From positions 4,787,828-4,851,827 of the forward strand of contig OX387195.1 in assembly GCA_947561395.2 (NCBI GenBank): 64,000 nucleotides of DNA, in the 5' to 3' direction. Shown here piece by piece: positions 21,861 to 33,475 of the stretch (positions within the stretch are counted from its first letter, which is position 1; each line of letters begins with the position of its first letter). Below the pieces are notes generated by a model, which was not told where the DNA came from, did not search any database, and saw nothing but the letters and a program-made list of their open reading frames with translations. The DNA is from Buxus sempervirens (lineage: Eukaryota > Streptophyta > Magnoliopsida > Buxales > Buxaceae). A program made the position numbers and the translations under genes.

Positions 21861-22223
21861 TTAAGTTGCATTCATCTAAAAGTCATCCTTTCCCATGAAG
21901 TACCACCAAGTGATGCTCCATCCCTCTCATACCCTAGGGTCATAGCTACCCTCTACTCTTTTATTGACAAAATAATTTTTTCATACTTTATGCTTGGTAG
22001 ATCCACTACTGAAGCTATATTTTTACTTAGATGATTATTAGAAAGGTCTAGAGAAAAGAAAAAGGCTTTGCATATGGTTATCTATACTATTAATAAAGAG
22101 AAGAGGGGGAATATTCCCTCCAGATTCTGGCCCCCCTTTTCTTTTTCCAAGCATTGTCCTCCCCAAACAAAATAATCCCCCACTATTTTAAACATGTTGT
22201 AACTACCAGGGCTGTATATCTAA

Positions 22224-22981
22224 GTGGGTGCAGCCCATAGTTATTGATTTAGGAAAAGCATATGATAGGGTTCCAAGAGAATTAATTTGGTGGACTTTGT
22301 ATAAAAAAGATGTGACAATGAAATATATTGATGTAATGAAGGATATGTATGAGGGTGCCTTAACTAAAGTGAGAATTGTTGGTGGTGAGATAAATGATTT
22401 TTCAGTAGGTTTGCATCAAGGGTTAGCTATTAGTCCTTATCTTTTCGCTTTAGTTATGGATGAGTTAATGAGTCATATCCAAGATGAGGTGCCTTGGTGT
22501 ATGTCATTTGCAAATGATGTAGTATTGGTGGGTCACACTAGAGAAGAAGTAAATATCAAGCTAGAATCGTGGAAAGATACCTTAGAATCAAAGGGTTTTA
22601 AAATAATCCATGAGAAGACTGAATATATGAGATACCCTTTTAATACAAATAACAATATAACTAATGAAACTATTAGAATTGACAATCAGGATATCCTTTA
22701 AGTAATAAGTTCAAATACCTTAGATTAATGATACAAAAATATGGAGAAATTGATGAAGATGTTGCATATAGGATTAGATCTGGTTGGATTACGTGGAAGG
22801 GTGCTTCTAGGGTTTTGTGTGATAACCATGTTCCACTTCAATTAAAGTGTAAATTTTATTGGACATCAATTAGACCAACTGTGTTGTATGATGCAGAATG
22901 TTGGGTGGCAAAGAATCAACATGTTTAGAGGATGAGTGTTACCGAGATAAGGATGCTAATGGACTTGTAACAAAACTAATA
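22224..22981 (+). pseudogene. RTE-type LINE, reverse transcriptase part
   Basis: An open stretch (22228-22701) encodes VIDLGKAYDRVPRELIWW, then GLHQGLAISPYLFALVMDEL and SFANDVVLVGHT. This is the RTE-clade reverse transcriptase, in which the catalytic motif FADD reads FAND. After a frame change at about 22705, the thumb/C-terminal region follows (IRPTVLYDAECWVAKNQH). The 5' part of the element is absent. The reading is then interrupted by the Pack-MULE at 22982 and resumes at 24801. Confidence 0.85.
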
Positions 22982-23440
22982 GGGAAATTTACACGTATAT
23001 CCCCTGAGGTTTGGGAAAGTGTCACCGACACCCCTTGTGGCTCAAAAGTGATCACTTATTACCCCTGTATTTTCAAAAAGCGTCGCCTACACAGCTACAC
23101 CCCCTGCCGTTACTTTGTACACAAACGCCGTTGGGTATTTTTTTCAAATTGCAGAAATGCCCCTCTTAAAAGGCTCCCTCTTCGTTCTCCTTCTCCAAGG
23201 TCATCCGGTCATGACACCACACCAGACAATGTCTCTTGAGAAAAAATGACAAAAAGAAAGAATCTTCCTCAATCCTGCTTGAAAAAAAAACAAAACCCTA
23301 AAATACCTGAGCATCCTATAAGCAACAACGTGATTTGGAGTAGCAATATATCACGAAACTGTAAATTAAGTTATAGAGTAGCTGTGAGAGACTACAAAAG
23401 AAAATTTTTTGTGAGCAAAAACCTACAATGAAGAACCCTC

Positions 23441-23611
23441 TTCAATGGCAAATTCCAAGCAAAAGGTGACAGCACGATACGCTCTACTAGGTCATTCTCT
23501 GCGCAACTTCCTTGGCAAGAAGCCTCTCCTTTGCTTTAGTTTTGGCCTGGATTTGGATCCCATGATACCACCGCCCCACTTCTTTTGGTATTCATCACAC
23601 TTGTCGTTGAA
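23441..23611 (-). pseudogene. Second captured exon-like fragment (unknown gene)
   Basis: The minus strand shows a good splice acceptor (TATTTTTCAG) ending at 23612. It is followed by [20 protein letters not shown] and, after one frame change, by [18 protein letters not shown]. This has the composition of a real exon and lies back to back with the L31 start. I do not recognise the protein. It may come from a gene divergent to the donor L31 gene, or from a separate capture. Confidence 0.45.
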
Positions 23612-23785
23612 ATTTGCCTGAAAAATAGACCAAAATCATCAAATGAAGTAAACACGACAAACTAGAACACCAAAACAAAGGGAAGAAAAACTTCAAATTT
23701 ACACGATCCCTGTAAAAAAAAAACTGGATAAGAATAAACGCTTCACGGAAAATTTGGTTCCAATCTCTCAGAAACCCGAACAGGA

Positions 23786-23851
23786 ATGGCACTAACCCTC
23801 CAAAACGCATTCCTCCAGAAGAAGCTCCTCGTCTCCACGATTCCTATTAAG
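23786..23851 (+). pseudogene. RPL31: Captured chloroplast ribosomal protein L31 gene, exon 1
   Basis: The exon reads MALTLQNAFLQKKLLVSTIP and ends with IK before a GTAATTG donor. It is the start of the plastid transit peptide of nuclear-encoded bL31c. The start codon is intact and in frame. It lies inside the Pack-MULE, on its plus strand. Confidence 0.8.
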
Positions 23852-24017
23852 GTAATTGTTTATTTTCGGTTCCTCTCCATGTATTTCTTGATCTGTTGAA
23901 CGTTAGGGTTCTAAAATAATTGCTTTTTCCTTTTGGCCTCCTTGTATGTTTGTTTCTGGGGGAAGTGTGTGAAGAGCGGTGGAGAAGTGGTGGTGAGAAG
24001 TCGACTGCGGTAGACGT

Positions 24018-24313
24018 GCAGGAAGAAGGATTTGCATCCGGAGTTCTATGAAGATGCAAAGGTGTACTGCAACGGAGAGCTAGTGATGACGATGGGAGGC
24101 ACCCAGAAGGAATATGTGGTGGACGTTTGGTCCGGGAATCATCCCTTCTACCTGGGCAACTGATCGGGGTTGCTTGTGGACGCTGACTAGGTCGAGAAGT
24201 TCCGAAAGAAGTTTGGGGGGCTCTCCAGGATCATGGAGATACCCGTTCTCAAGGGAGAAATAATCCTCCCCACCAAGCGCAAATCTGGTTCAGGTAAAGG
24301 CAAGAAGAAATAG
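24018..24313 (+). pseudogene. RPL31: Captured chloroplast ribosomal protein L31 gene, exon 2
   Basis: After an intron of roughly 150-170 bp, the frame reads [20 protein letters not shown], then [20 protein letters not shown] and KGEIILPTKRKSGSGKGKKK before a TAG at 24311-24313. This is the mature bL31c protein of the plastid 50S subunit. Two nonsense codons interrupt it: TGA at 24161-24163 (Arg expected) and TAG at 24188-24190 (Gln expected), both explicable as C-to-T transitions. An extra base near 24016 also disturbs the exon start. Retention of the intron shows DNA-level capture. The copy cannot make L31 and the functional gene must lie elsewhere. Confidence 0.9.
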
Positions 24314-24800
24314 AAGTTCCATTGATGTGTGTTGTAAAGAAAAGCTCAGCAATTTCGACTCCCTCTTTTCTTTTCATATAATTCATCCTTTTTTGTTTAA
24401 TGGCAACAGGAATGGTTGTCTTATCTGATCTCCATTATGAAGAAACAAGGGCAGAGAAAAAAAATGAAAGGACCTGCATTTCCTTGGAATCGGGTTTTTT
24501 TTTTTTTCTCTTTATGTTTTTCTAAAGAGCGATAATGGCGTTTCTTGGTCATTAGGGCATCTTCCATTCGAGTTCTCTCTAAGTTGGACAAGAGAACGAA
24601 GAGAGCGTTTTAAAAGCGGGGCATTTCCGCCATTTGAAAAAAATACCTAACGGCGTTTGTATGTAAAGTAACGGCAGGGGGTGTAGGTGACGCTTTTTGA
24701 AACTACAGGGGTAGTAAGTGATCACTTTTGAACCACAGGGGGTGTCCGTGATAGTTTCCCAAACCTCAGGGGGTGTTTGTGTAAATTTCCCAAACTAATA

Positions 24801-25139
24801 AAGACAAAATAAGAAATAAAGACATTTGAAAGTGGTTCGACATAGTATGCATTAGGGATAACATGAAGGAAATTAGGTTAAACTGTTCAAGTGGTTTAGT
24901 GATATAAAGCGGAGACCTAGTGATACACTTATTAGAAGGTGTGAGAATATGCATATTAAAGGACTTAAGCGAGCAAGAGGGAGGCCTAAAAAGACATGGA
25001 TGGAGTCTATAAAACAAGATTTACAAAAACATAAATTAACTGAAGATATAATTTTTGATAGAGCAGGATGGAGAGATAAGATTCGTGTTGCCGACCTCAT
25101 TTTGGTGGGAATTGGCTTATGATGATTATGATGATGACT
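24801..25139 (+). pseudogene. RTE-type LINE, C-terminal part
   Basis: Downstream of the Pack-MULE the RTE frame resumes with NKDKIRNKDI. After frame changes it shows GLKRARGRPKKTWMESIKQD and the final GWRDKIRVADL, the usual end of plant RTE proteins. A short TGATGATTATGATGATGAC tail closes the element. Stops and frameshifts make it inactive. Confidence 0.8.
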
Positions 25140-25568
25140 TTAAAATTTATATAAGGCCCCGATTGGTTCAATGAATTGGAATTGGAATTAAGAATTATAA
25201 TTCCAATTCTAATTCATCAAGAATTGGAATTGGGTAGAATTGAAATTATTGTGATTGGATGACAAGAGAATTGAAATTTAGAATTACAATTCCATGAAGA
25301 ATTGATTTAAAATCCAATTCCACTGATTGGATGAACTTATGAAGAATTTATTTGTATCATTCCCATGTTAATAATAACAACACAAGTGACTGGTTATCAT
25401 GACTTATCAATTCTATATTTTAAAAACTAATAATAATATAAACTATATCATTAAAATTAAAAGAACAATGTATTTGTTCGCATTGTTAATATTCATAAAC
25501 CATCCAAAAAAATAACAGTTTAATTACTAAATACTAATCTATATCTATATTATAAAATAAAAAACTAT

Positions 25569-26530
25569 TTAAGTATGCATCTTTATCCACTCCTTCCTAA
25601 ATTCAATTGGAAGGCATGAGAAATACTCAAACTTCCGTGGATCACTTGTCAGCAAATCACCCGCCTTGATAAGTTGTGACATTTCAAGATCTGGAACCTT
25701 GGAAACCTCTTCAAATACTACTTGTGCACTAACTTTAGTAGGCTCATTATTTAAGGCCTTATCAATTGATTGGGCCATGTGGGAAACTGCAGCTGCCAAT
25801 GTGTCACTTGTACGGTTTCTTTTCCTTAAGGATTGCAAAAGTGATGCAGATGATGGTGCCTGTCGACGAGATGAAGAACCAGATGTAGGAGAAGGTAAAT
25901 CACTGATATCTATATCATCAAGACTAACATTATTATTAACGTCAGCTCCATCATTAGCCACAAAAGCTTGTTCTGCCTCTTCACCATGTTCTACACCTTC
26001 TCCATTAGCATGATCCTGCCCACAAATGATGCTCAAGTCATCCCAGTTGTCAATCACTTTTGTCCGGTAACACTTTGCTTCTATATGAGACTGTTGAAAA
26101 CAAAATATAAAAAATTAGTACAAGGTAATATACTTTTGTAAAAATTTAAACATTAAACTAAATTATAATATACCTGACAAAAAGCATTCCACACGTTTTC
26201 ATCATCAACATGAACCATATTTTTGGTGTTGTCCCATCCAAAACCACTTTGCTTGATAATCTCACTAACAATGCGGTAGTGTTTGTCCCAAGTTTTGAGA
26301 CGAGATTTAATGTTATCTTTAGAAATTGATACACCACATTGATCTCTTATGGCATTTATAGCTGCAGTAAAGGCTGGAGGCTTCCATCCATTTGGTGTTT
26401 TATTTCCAAGGTTATGTTGATCAAGGAGAACAATGGTTAGAGAACGATCCATTTCTGTTGTCCATTTAAAATATGATTTTCCTTTCTCTCTTACATTTTG
26501 AGCTTGGGATTGAGATCTACCACTTTCCAT
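25569..26530 (-). CDS. PIF/Harbinger ORF1, Myb/SANT-like DNA-binding protein
   Basis: Two exons, 26530-26174 and 26090-25569, join in phase 0 with good splice sites (CAG/GTATATT and TTTCAACAG). They give a 292-residue protein without stops. Residues about 20-115 form a Myb/SANT-like domain (FKWTTEMDRSL, then GWKPPAFTAAINAI, NIKSRLKTW and SGFGWDNTKNMVHVDDENVW). The C-terminal part is acidic and Ser-rich and ends FSCLPIEFRKEWIKMH. In PIF/Harbinger elements this protein binds the element ends and brings the transposase to the nucleus. The start was taken at MESGRSQ, the first Met before the conserved domain. It lies 3' of the transposase gene on the same strand. Confidence 0.9.
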
Positions 26531-26805
26531 CTGTAATAATCTACACAGATATTAATACAATAGTTACTTGAAACCATATGCAATTGTAATTTCATAAATA
26601 ATAATAAATATTGAGCCATACAACTTTTTGATAGAATACATAGGAAATGATATTTTTCAAAAATAAATTAAAACACCATGTTTGATGAGATAGAAACCAA
26701 TAGCACAATTCAATTTAATTAACAAAAGGAATTTCTCATGTGTTCAAGAATTAAAAAAAAAAAAGATAGTTAAAAGACTAAATAATGCTAAATTAATCTA
26801 TAACT

Positions 26806-28274
26806 TTAATTTCTGTTCCTTCGCCTAGCTTGATAGTCAGCATACATGCTCTGAGCTAAATCATCTCGAAACTTTGTCCATTCATTTGTAACTTGAACAT
26901 TTGTTATCAATGCTTCATTTGACTCTTCTGGTATCTGTGGCTGTAATGCTAACTCTTCATCAACTTCCCTTAAAAGGCCATCATCTATCTCTCGATGCTC
27001 ATCTCTTACAAAATTGTGTATAACACAACAAGCATTGATTATCCGCACCTAAATTGATGCATAAAAAGATTTTACTTAAACAATAAATTTCTAATTCAAC
27101 TTTTTAAAAAAAAAAAAGTTGATTAAAATCATTACCTTAGTTTTAACATCAAAGAATGATGGAGTTCTCAAAATGGCCCATCGCTTCTTTAACAAACCAA
27201 ATGTTCTTTCAATGACATTCCTTGCTGAAGAATGACGAAGATTAAATAACTCCTTGTAATTATTTGGATTATTTCCACTTACAACCCATTTATTAAGGTG
27301 ATAACGAGTTTGGCGATATGGAGCTAGAAAACCAGGACCATTTGTGTATCCTGCATCAACTAGATAATATTTTCCTATAATTGAAGGACAAATCAGCAAC
27401 TAAATAAATCATAAAAAATAATAAATTAAAGTAATAAAAGTTTGGAAAAAGTACCAATGGGTACAGATAATGGACAAGGTCTTGTAAGGGCATTTCTTAA
27501 CACCCTAGAGTCTGAGGCTGATCCTTCCCAACCAGGTAATACATATATAAACTTCATGTTGCGGTCACATACTCCTAAGACATTTGTAGCAATGTCTTGC
27601 TTTCTATTTCGATATCGACCTTGATCTTGAAGTGGAACGGTTACTTGGATATATGTTCCATCTAAAGCTCCAAGGCAATTCTGAGGAAAATAGTAAGACA
27701 TTAGTTTTCCTTAATTTGTAAACTACTAATGTAATTAAGTATTGTGTAGAAATTTTGTTTTTACCTTAAACCATTTCCATTTGTCATCTTCAGAATCATC
27801 TCCAACATTATTTGTTGCTTTTATGAAATCCTTCGTTAGTTTAAGTACTGCCCTTAAAACAAAACCAAAATGCCTGCTAATTGTCTCCCCCGAACGGATA
27901 AAAATACCCTTAATTACGCGAAACTTCACATCATGGGCAAGGACATGTAAGAACATTGCAACCGATTCTTCTACAGTAATATGCCTTGTATCATATAAAC
28001 CTCCCCTTCCGCGTAATATTCCACATAGCTTATAAAATGCCTTTTTTGTAAGACGTAAATTATCATAACACATTATGTCATTTCCACCATACAAATGTTT
28101 TAAATATAGTTCCCTTAAAATCTCATTATTTCCTATTGGTCCTTTCAAAATATATTTTTCATAATGCCAAACTGTAATTGCTGTAACAGTACAGGCAAGT
28201 GCATGTAAAATAAGTTTTTTCTTCTTCTCTTTTCTATCATTGGCATCACGAATACCAACCAATCTATTATCCAT
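26806..28274 (-). CDS. PIF/Harbinger DDE transposase
   Basis: Four exons, 28274-27765, 27680-27455, 27374-27136 and 27048-26806, splice in frame to a 405-residue protein without internal stops (510+226+239+243 nt). Splice sites are canonical (for example [14 protein letters not shown] and [11 protein letters not shown]). The N-terminal helical region is followed by the nuclease core: [10 protein letters not shown] carries the first Asp, [13 protein letters not shown] the second, and [20 protein letters not shown] the Glu. [12 protein letters not shown] and [11 protein letters not shown] are also typical of DDE_4 transposases. An alternative in-frame Met lies 30 nt upstream (28304). All three catalytic positions are present, so the enzyme may be active. 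Confidence 0.92.
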
Positions 28275-29310
28275 CTGCCAAACAAAAAATTGAATATCAA
28301 ACAACCTATTAATTATGAATTTTGATAATACACATCAAAGCACATATACACACAAATAATACACATCAAAGCATTTTGACAAAAAAAAAATAGCATGATA
28401 GAAAAAAAAAGCTGTTCACAAATGTCAAACAAGCTTAACTGTTTAAAACAAATAAAAAAATAGCATGATAGAAAAAAAAAATATAAAGAAAATCTAAGGA
28501 AAAAAATCTACTTAAAAGAAAAGGGAGAGAGTGAGAGAGATATAGTACATACACTAGAAATGTTTGAAGGTGTGTCAGGTATTTGTACAACATCTATTTA
28601 AAGGTATAAACCTTTCATTTCACATGTTTAATTGCTGAGATACATCTCAACAAGCTTAAAACTCTATACCTTAGGTTTAGATTACACTCTCAACAAAGAC
28701 AAGCTAAAGAAAGGACAAATTCATAAAGTAGGGTGTTTCACGTTATTTAATATCAATTTTTTTTTTGGGTGGAGCATGTTTTTTAATATTACAAAGAAGA
28801 CAAGAGATGTCAGAACAAAATAAAAGAATAGGTGAAAGAGAGACTATGGAGGCTAAAGAAAGAGAGGGGTCAGTTTCCCCTTTTTGTTGCAAAGGGCGTA
28901 CGGGTGAGAGAAAAGTGATAAAGAGAGAGAGTGGGAGAACTCAGAATCGCATCGTCTTGTGCATTAAGCCGAGCCAAGAAGGTTTGAAATTGCAGTTTAA
29001 TGTTGTGGAATTGGAAGCAATTCAAAAGAGATATCGATTTCCTTCTTCTTTAGATGGGGTGTTATTGGAAGTAGTTCAAAAGCAGCTTTGAAATTGCAGG
29101 AAGCTTAAGCCGAGCCAAGAAGGTTTACCTCAAACAGCTTGCTGGCCTGTTGTTCGTTTTCTCCCTCCGTAGTGAGAACTCAGAATCGCTTCCGTCTTGT
29201 GCGTTGGCTCTGTATCAACGATTCTAAATCCTACTCTAACAAGAAAGAAGGGTTTGTAAGATGCTACGAAATAGCAAGCTAAGAAGGACAAACAGAGGAT
29301 TAGACTAAAA

Positions 29311-29374
<64 letters not shown>

Positions 29375-29722
29375 AGGAGAAGTGAACGTACTTGCCGTTC
29401 TCTGCAACACCACGAACGTGAAGGAAGAAGGAAGTCAGTGAAGGAAGAAGGAAGTCGATGGGTTTGAAACGTGAAAGAAGAAGGAAGTCGATGGGTTTGT
29501 TATATCGAATTGCTAATTCTTAAAAACGAATCCCGAATTCTCCTCGAGGGAGCAGGGAATTGGATAATTTTAGATATAGCGTAAAAGGCAATTCCGCAGA
29601 TTTACGCCACAATTCTATTTTCAATTTTAGAAACTCTAAACAATCAAAGAAATTGAAATTGAGAACCCAATTCCAATTCTTATCCCTAATTCCACCCCCA
29701 ATTCCCTGAACCAATCGGGGCC
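28275..29722 (-). promoter_or_regulatory. PIF/Harbinger 5' region upstream of the transposase
   Basis: The 1.4 kb between the transposase start and the right TIR holds no convincing ORF. It has a (GA)n tract at 29312-29368. A piece around GAACTCAGAATCGC and AAGCCGAGCCAAGAAGG is duplicated (28938-28986 and 29106-29200), and GGAAGAAGGAAGTC is repeated at 29420-29490. It probably contains the promoter and leader of the transposase. Confidence 0.5.
29312..29368. repeat. (GA)n microsatellite inside PIF/Harbinger element
   Basis: Uninterrupted GA dinucleotides of about 57 bp, in the presumed transposase leader region. Confidence 0.9.
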
Positions 29723-29725
29723 TAA

Positions 29726-31186
29726 ATGAATTGTGTCTAATCCCGATGGTATGATATTGATATATGTTGTATAACCTCATTCAAATAGGTAGTTGTCACT
29801 TTTTATTTTAAAATACAAATATTCTTAATTTGTTAAAATTAATTTTTGAAAAAAATTAAATATTAGTAAAAAGTAATGAAAATAATTAAAAATGTGAAAT
29901 GATTTTTAAAAAATTTTAGCACTTAGCACATTTGTAAGGTTAACTTGTGGCTTCTAAATGAGATAGTACAATGGTTTACTGTTTTGAGAAATTTTGCCAA
30001 TATATCGGTGAAATTTAACTTCTGCCATGATGACGACATGACATATAAGGGGAAATCAAGATTTCCCCATATTTGCTAGATTTTGCTATGTGCGGTGAAA
30101 TATTGGTGGCATGGTTCGAAATCTATGAAAAAGTTTGCACACGTCCTCTGTGACATGCAAAATTAAGCGCCTCCTCTTCTCCTTTTTTCATTACAAACTT
30201 GTTGGATTTGGGACTTTTGGTGTGGTTTTTGTATGGAAAACATTGCGTGTTTTGCATTATGCATGTTGTATTCCAATTTGGCAAAAGAGATTTGAAGAAT
30301 TTGAGTGAGATTCACGAGGTAAAACCATTTTTTTCAATTTTGGAGATTCAAAACTTGTTGGATTTGAATCAAATTTGAATATGCTGTTCATTGACACCTA
30401 ATATATCAATATGTGTCATTTTTTTTTTGGAAAAATAAAAATATTTGTTTGAATTATTCAATGGGTATAATGATGCTTGTTGATTTCCTTCGTTCTTCTA
30501 TATACGATATCCATGAAATAGCTTATACGTCATATTTTATATGCCTTTCCTTCTATTTTTTTGATTTTTTTATTTCACACCTATCTATGCATTATAATTG
30601 AATTAAACAAAAAGAAAAAAAAACCCTCAAATTTCATTGGCATGCTAGCGCAATTTTGTTTATGGTTGCCAAATTTTGTTGATGGTCGCTAGTGGTTGGT
30701 TAAAATGAGAAACATAAATCCTTGGAGTAAACCACTTACCTCTCCTTGTTCTTCACCGATTGTCATCATGTTTAAAGATACATATGACTCATTTAGTACC
30801 ACTATGACCGCTGTAGGCAGAGAGACAATGATGTTGTTTAAATAGAATAACACTACTTATTTATGGATTTCTCCCCTAATTGCTTAATAGGGAGTGTGAC
30901 CATTATTTGAAAATCCTTATAGAAATGAGTATTGATGTTGACTATTTATCGATGGATTTCTTCCCTAATTACTTACTAGGCCCATTCATATTTGCGTTGG
31001 TGAAAGAAAATGTGTAGGGGCCTAATGGAGGACCTAACTTGTGATTGCAACTGTTGTATCAGAAATGAGTATTGATATTGGTACCGTCATGGAGGAAGAG
31101 AGGGGGAAGGGTTTGGCAATTAATTTTATAAACAGACGAGCCTTGCCTCCCCTAGCCTTATCATGACATGAGCACTAGGGCCTATA
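29726..31186. other. Intron stretch, nothing definite
   Basis: AT-rich sequence without coding similarity. A piece at about 29990-30120 has GGTGAAATTT and CGGTGAAATATTGG motifs like the inside of F2 MITEs, but no ends or duplication were found. Confidence 0.45.
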
Positions 31187-32280
31187 ACACCATGGAAAAT
31201 CATTGGGTGTGGACACACCATTCCAAAAATGTTAAGGAGTTATGGATTTACCACCATCCATTGGATTATGTTGTGTATGGTCATCAAAATACAACAAAAG
31301 TAGTCAAATAAGATAAACCACTAATCAAACCAAAGATCAAGGTAAAGGGGTTTGATTATGAGTGAGGGAAGTTGTTAGGCACCCTCATGCATTTGTTCAA
31401 TGATAGTTGTTGTTTTAATTTATCGTTAAATTTATTTATTTGTGCAAAATAAATAATAAAAATAATATGTGAAATCTAAATAGAGAGAGTCCTATATATT
31501 AGGTTGTCTTTGTGTAATGGATCCTTCAAATTTAAGGATGGTTCATGAACTAACTGATTTTGCTATATACTACTGAGCAGTACGACTTCAATCAGATACT
31601 GAAAATTCATTTTAAATTATTTTTGAATAAATCAAGGGCAAATGAAACTAGACTCATTAGAGAAGATTTATAAATTTAAAGCACTTGAACTGAATTAAAA
31701 AGTTCAGCAACAGGAATTTTTCAAACTTTTCCAACTTTGATTAAACATAAACGGAGATTGGCTCCATAAAAATTGTGGAAATTTGATCTGTATAAAATAG
31801 AGAGGTAGACTGATCAAGGGAACTTGGTCTCATTCAAAAATTCATCCAAATGAGGATCTTATTCACTCTAAAAGTCTATTTTTCAACATAGTCCATTTAA
31901 ATCATTAAAACCTATATAAATCATGAATAAAAACATTCTAATAGTTCAAAAATCAAAGAAATGATATGTTGTGGATGTGTGAATCTAAGCTTGTACTATG
32001 CACGATCAGAGTAGCCATTGCCTTTCATACTTCACAGGAATTCAAAGTAGACATAGCAAGCACATCAACATACAAGCTTTAAACCTGCTATTTCATCCCT
32101 TTATTCCTTTCTCCAAATTCTCATACTCACATTTTTTGATTAGGAGAGTTGATGGAGGTACTTGGAACAAGGTAAGTTTAATCAAGCAAAGGCTTTATTC
32201 TAGTCAAGGGAGTAGAGGAGAGGGGACTGAACTGTAATAGATTTCAGAAACATAAATTGATTATATTTGTTTCTTGTCTC
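31187..32280 (-). repeat. Gypsy LTR-like sequence, left inverted copy
   Basis: This stretch is a diverged inverted copy of 40641-39940 and 36480-36340. Shared pieces include CATGGAAAAT, the GTTAGGCACC/GTTAGGTACC region, GAAACTAGACTCAT and TCAATCAAACAAAGGCTTTA-type sequence. The minus strand ends near CCATGGTGTTATA, comparable to CCATGATATTACA at the end of the right copy. It adjoins gypsy pol sequence of the same orientation. It is old and without intact ends. Confidence 0.6.
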
Positions 32281-32289
32281 CTGGTTGTG

Positions 32290-33420
32290 TGGAGATTGCT
32301 GAAAATCTGGCTTGAAATTGCTTGACCACCTCATCTTCTATTTTTAACCGTTCATTCCGGTGGCAACCTTCTCAATTCCTGTTTTCGATGGCTTAGACCC
32401 CGGCAGAATGAGTAATCTCTATACCAACATATCTGTGTTTGGACATGGTGAATCCTTATATGACCATGCAAACACGTCCTTATTAATCCCAAGAAAATGA
32501 ATCAGGTCTTCTTTCTGCTGTTGGGTCAAGTATGTGCCAATCTTTGCCATTTTTGTGTTATCATTAGTTCCAAGCTTTATTGAGTTGTCACTTCAATATA
32601 TGGCTGAATACCTTTCTAATGACACTTCAAGAGATTTTTAATTTCCTTTGAATGGTCTTCTTCTTCGACCTCAGTCTCCTCTTCAATTCTTATAAGACCA
32701 AAGTCGAGCTCGAGGTTAAAGTCATATTTAGCTTGGTCAAATTTTGATTGGATATATGGTTCATAAGCAATTGGGACCTTATTAAAAGATTTTATTTTTC
32801 AAAAAAAAAATTTGAAACCCTTTTTGGTTTTTTAGAGAGCAATCCATGATAGCTTTTTTTTGAAGATGAAAGCTCATTATAATCCTTAGGAAAAGTGCAT
32901 TCTTGTAACAATTTTTTAAGAGGTTGTGGAAGTTCTACAACCTCACATGGCCTCAAAGGTTATTAGCACTTCCAATTATTTAGGGGATCACAATCATCTA
33001 ATGGGAAAATAAAACAAGATAAGTCTTTCCATTCCCAATCAGTGATTACCATCACTTCTGATCTATCCTCTTCTGCTCTTGGATGACATCACCTCATCTA
33101 GAATTCGAAGGGTTGCCTAGTCAATGAATAGAAGTTTTGTCTCTGCCTTTCTTTCGTTTCTGATTGTTCCTCTATCTTTAAATTTCTTTATTTTTCATTC
33201 TTCTTTGCTTACGTGAAGAGTGCATTGATATCTCCAAAATTAGATGTACATGATCCTTGAGAAGAACAATCCTTTCCACTGCTTGGCTCGGATTACTTTG
33301 ATGAAGTAGTATCATATGAATTAGAAGATGTTGAGCTGGCATATTGGCCTCTGATTGAAGGTTTGGCAAAAGAAGATCATCTAGATTTGTCATGGTTAGG
33401 GTTCTAAGAAGATGGATGTT
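32290..33420 (-). pseudogene. Gypsy pol fragment (Tat/Ogre-like), before RT
   Basis: The minus strand near 32520-32400 encodes LIHFLGINKDVFAWSYKDSP followed by LILPG after a stop. This is the segment that precedes the reverse transcriptase in Tat/Ogre-type gypsy polyproteins (DVFAWSY is diagnostic). The sequence is cut shortly afterwards (QFNAGF-like position, about 32300) where LTR-like sequence begins. The part at 32520-33420 probably belongs to the same element but reads only in short broken frames. Confidence 0.6.
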
Positions 33421-33475
33421 GTGTTGAAGGGTAGTTGGTTTTTTTGAGGTAGATAAGTAGGCTGGTAGATATAAG

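Larger units (their letters stand above)
22982..24791 (+). mobile_element. Pack-MULE (1810 bp) carrying captured gene fragments
   Basis: Long terminal inverted repeats of roughly 200 bp start GGGAAATTTACAC (22982) and end GTGTAAATTTCCC (24791). They share blocks such as CCCCTGAGGTTTGGGAAA and AAAGTGATCACTTA on opposite strands. A perfect 9-bp duplication AAACTAATA flanks the element (22973-22981 and 24792-24800), typical of Mutator-like elements. No transposase is present; the inside holds the gene for chloroplast ribosomal protein L31 with its intron and a second exon-like piece on the opposite strand. It splits an RTE LINE. Confidence 0.93.
25155..29722 (-). mobile_element. Full-length PIF/Harbinger transposon (4568 bp), apparently intact
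   Basis: Perfect 16-bp terminal inverted repeats GGCCCCGATTGGTTCA at both ends and a TAA target duplication (25152-25154 and 29723-29725) define the element. Subterminal regions on both sides are full of AATTGGAATT/AATTCCAATT motifs. Two genes lie on the minus strand: a DDE transposase (28274-26806, four exons) and a Myb/SANT-like protein (26530-25569, two exons). Both read without stops after splicing. With intact TIRs, TSD and ORFs it is a candidate autonomous and young element. Confidence 0.93.

Noticed and set aside
25666..26013. Open frame on the plus strand opposite PIF/Harbinger ORF1
   Set aside because: It is antisense to a well-supported coding exon and has no family resemblance.
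28765..29091. Plus-strand open frame of 108 codons inside the PIF/Harbinger element
   Set aside because: It lies in the presumed 5' leader on the opposite strand, made of repeated GA-rich sequence, with no family similarity.
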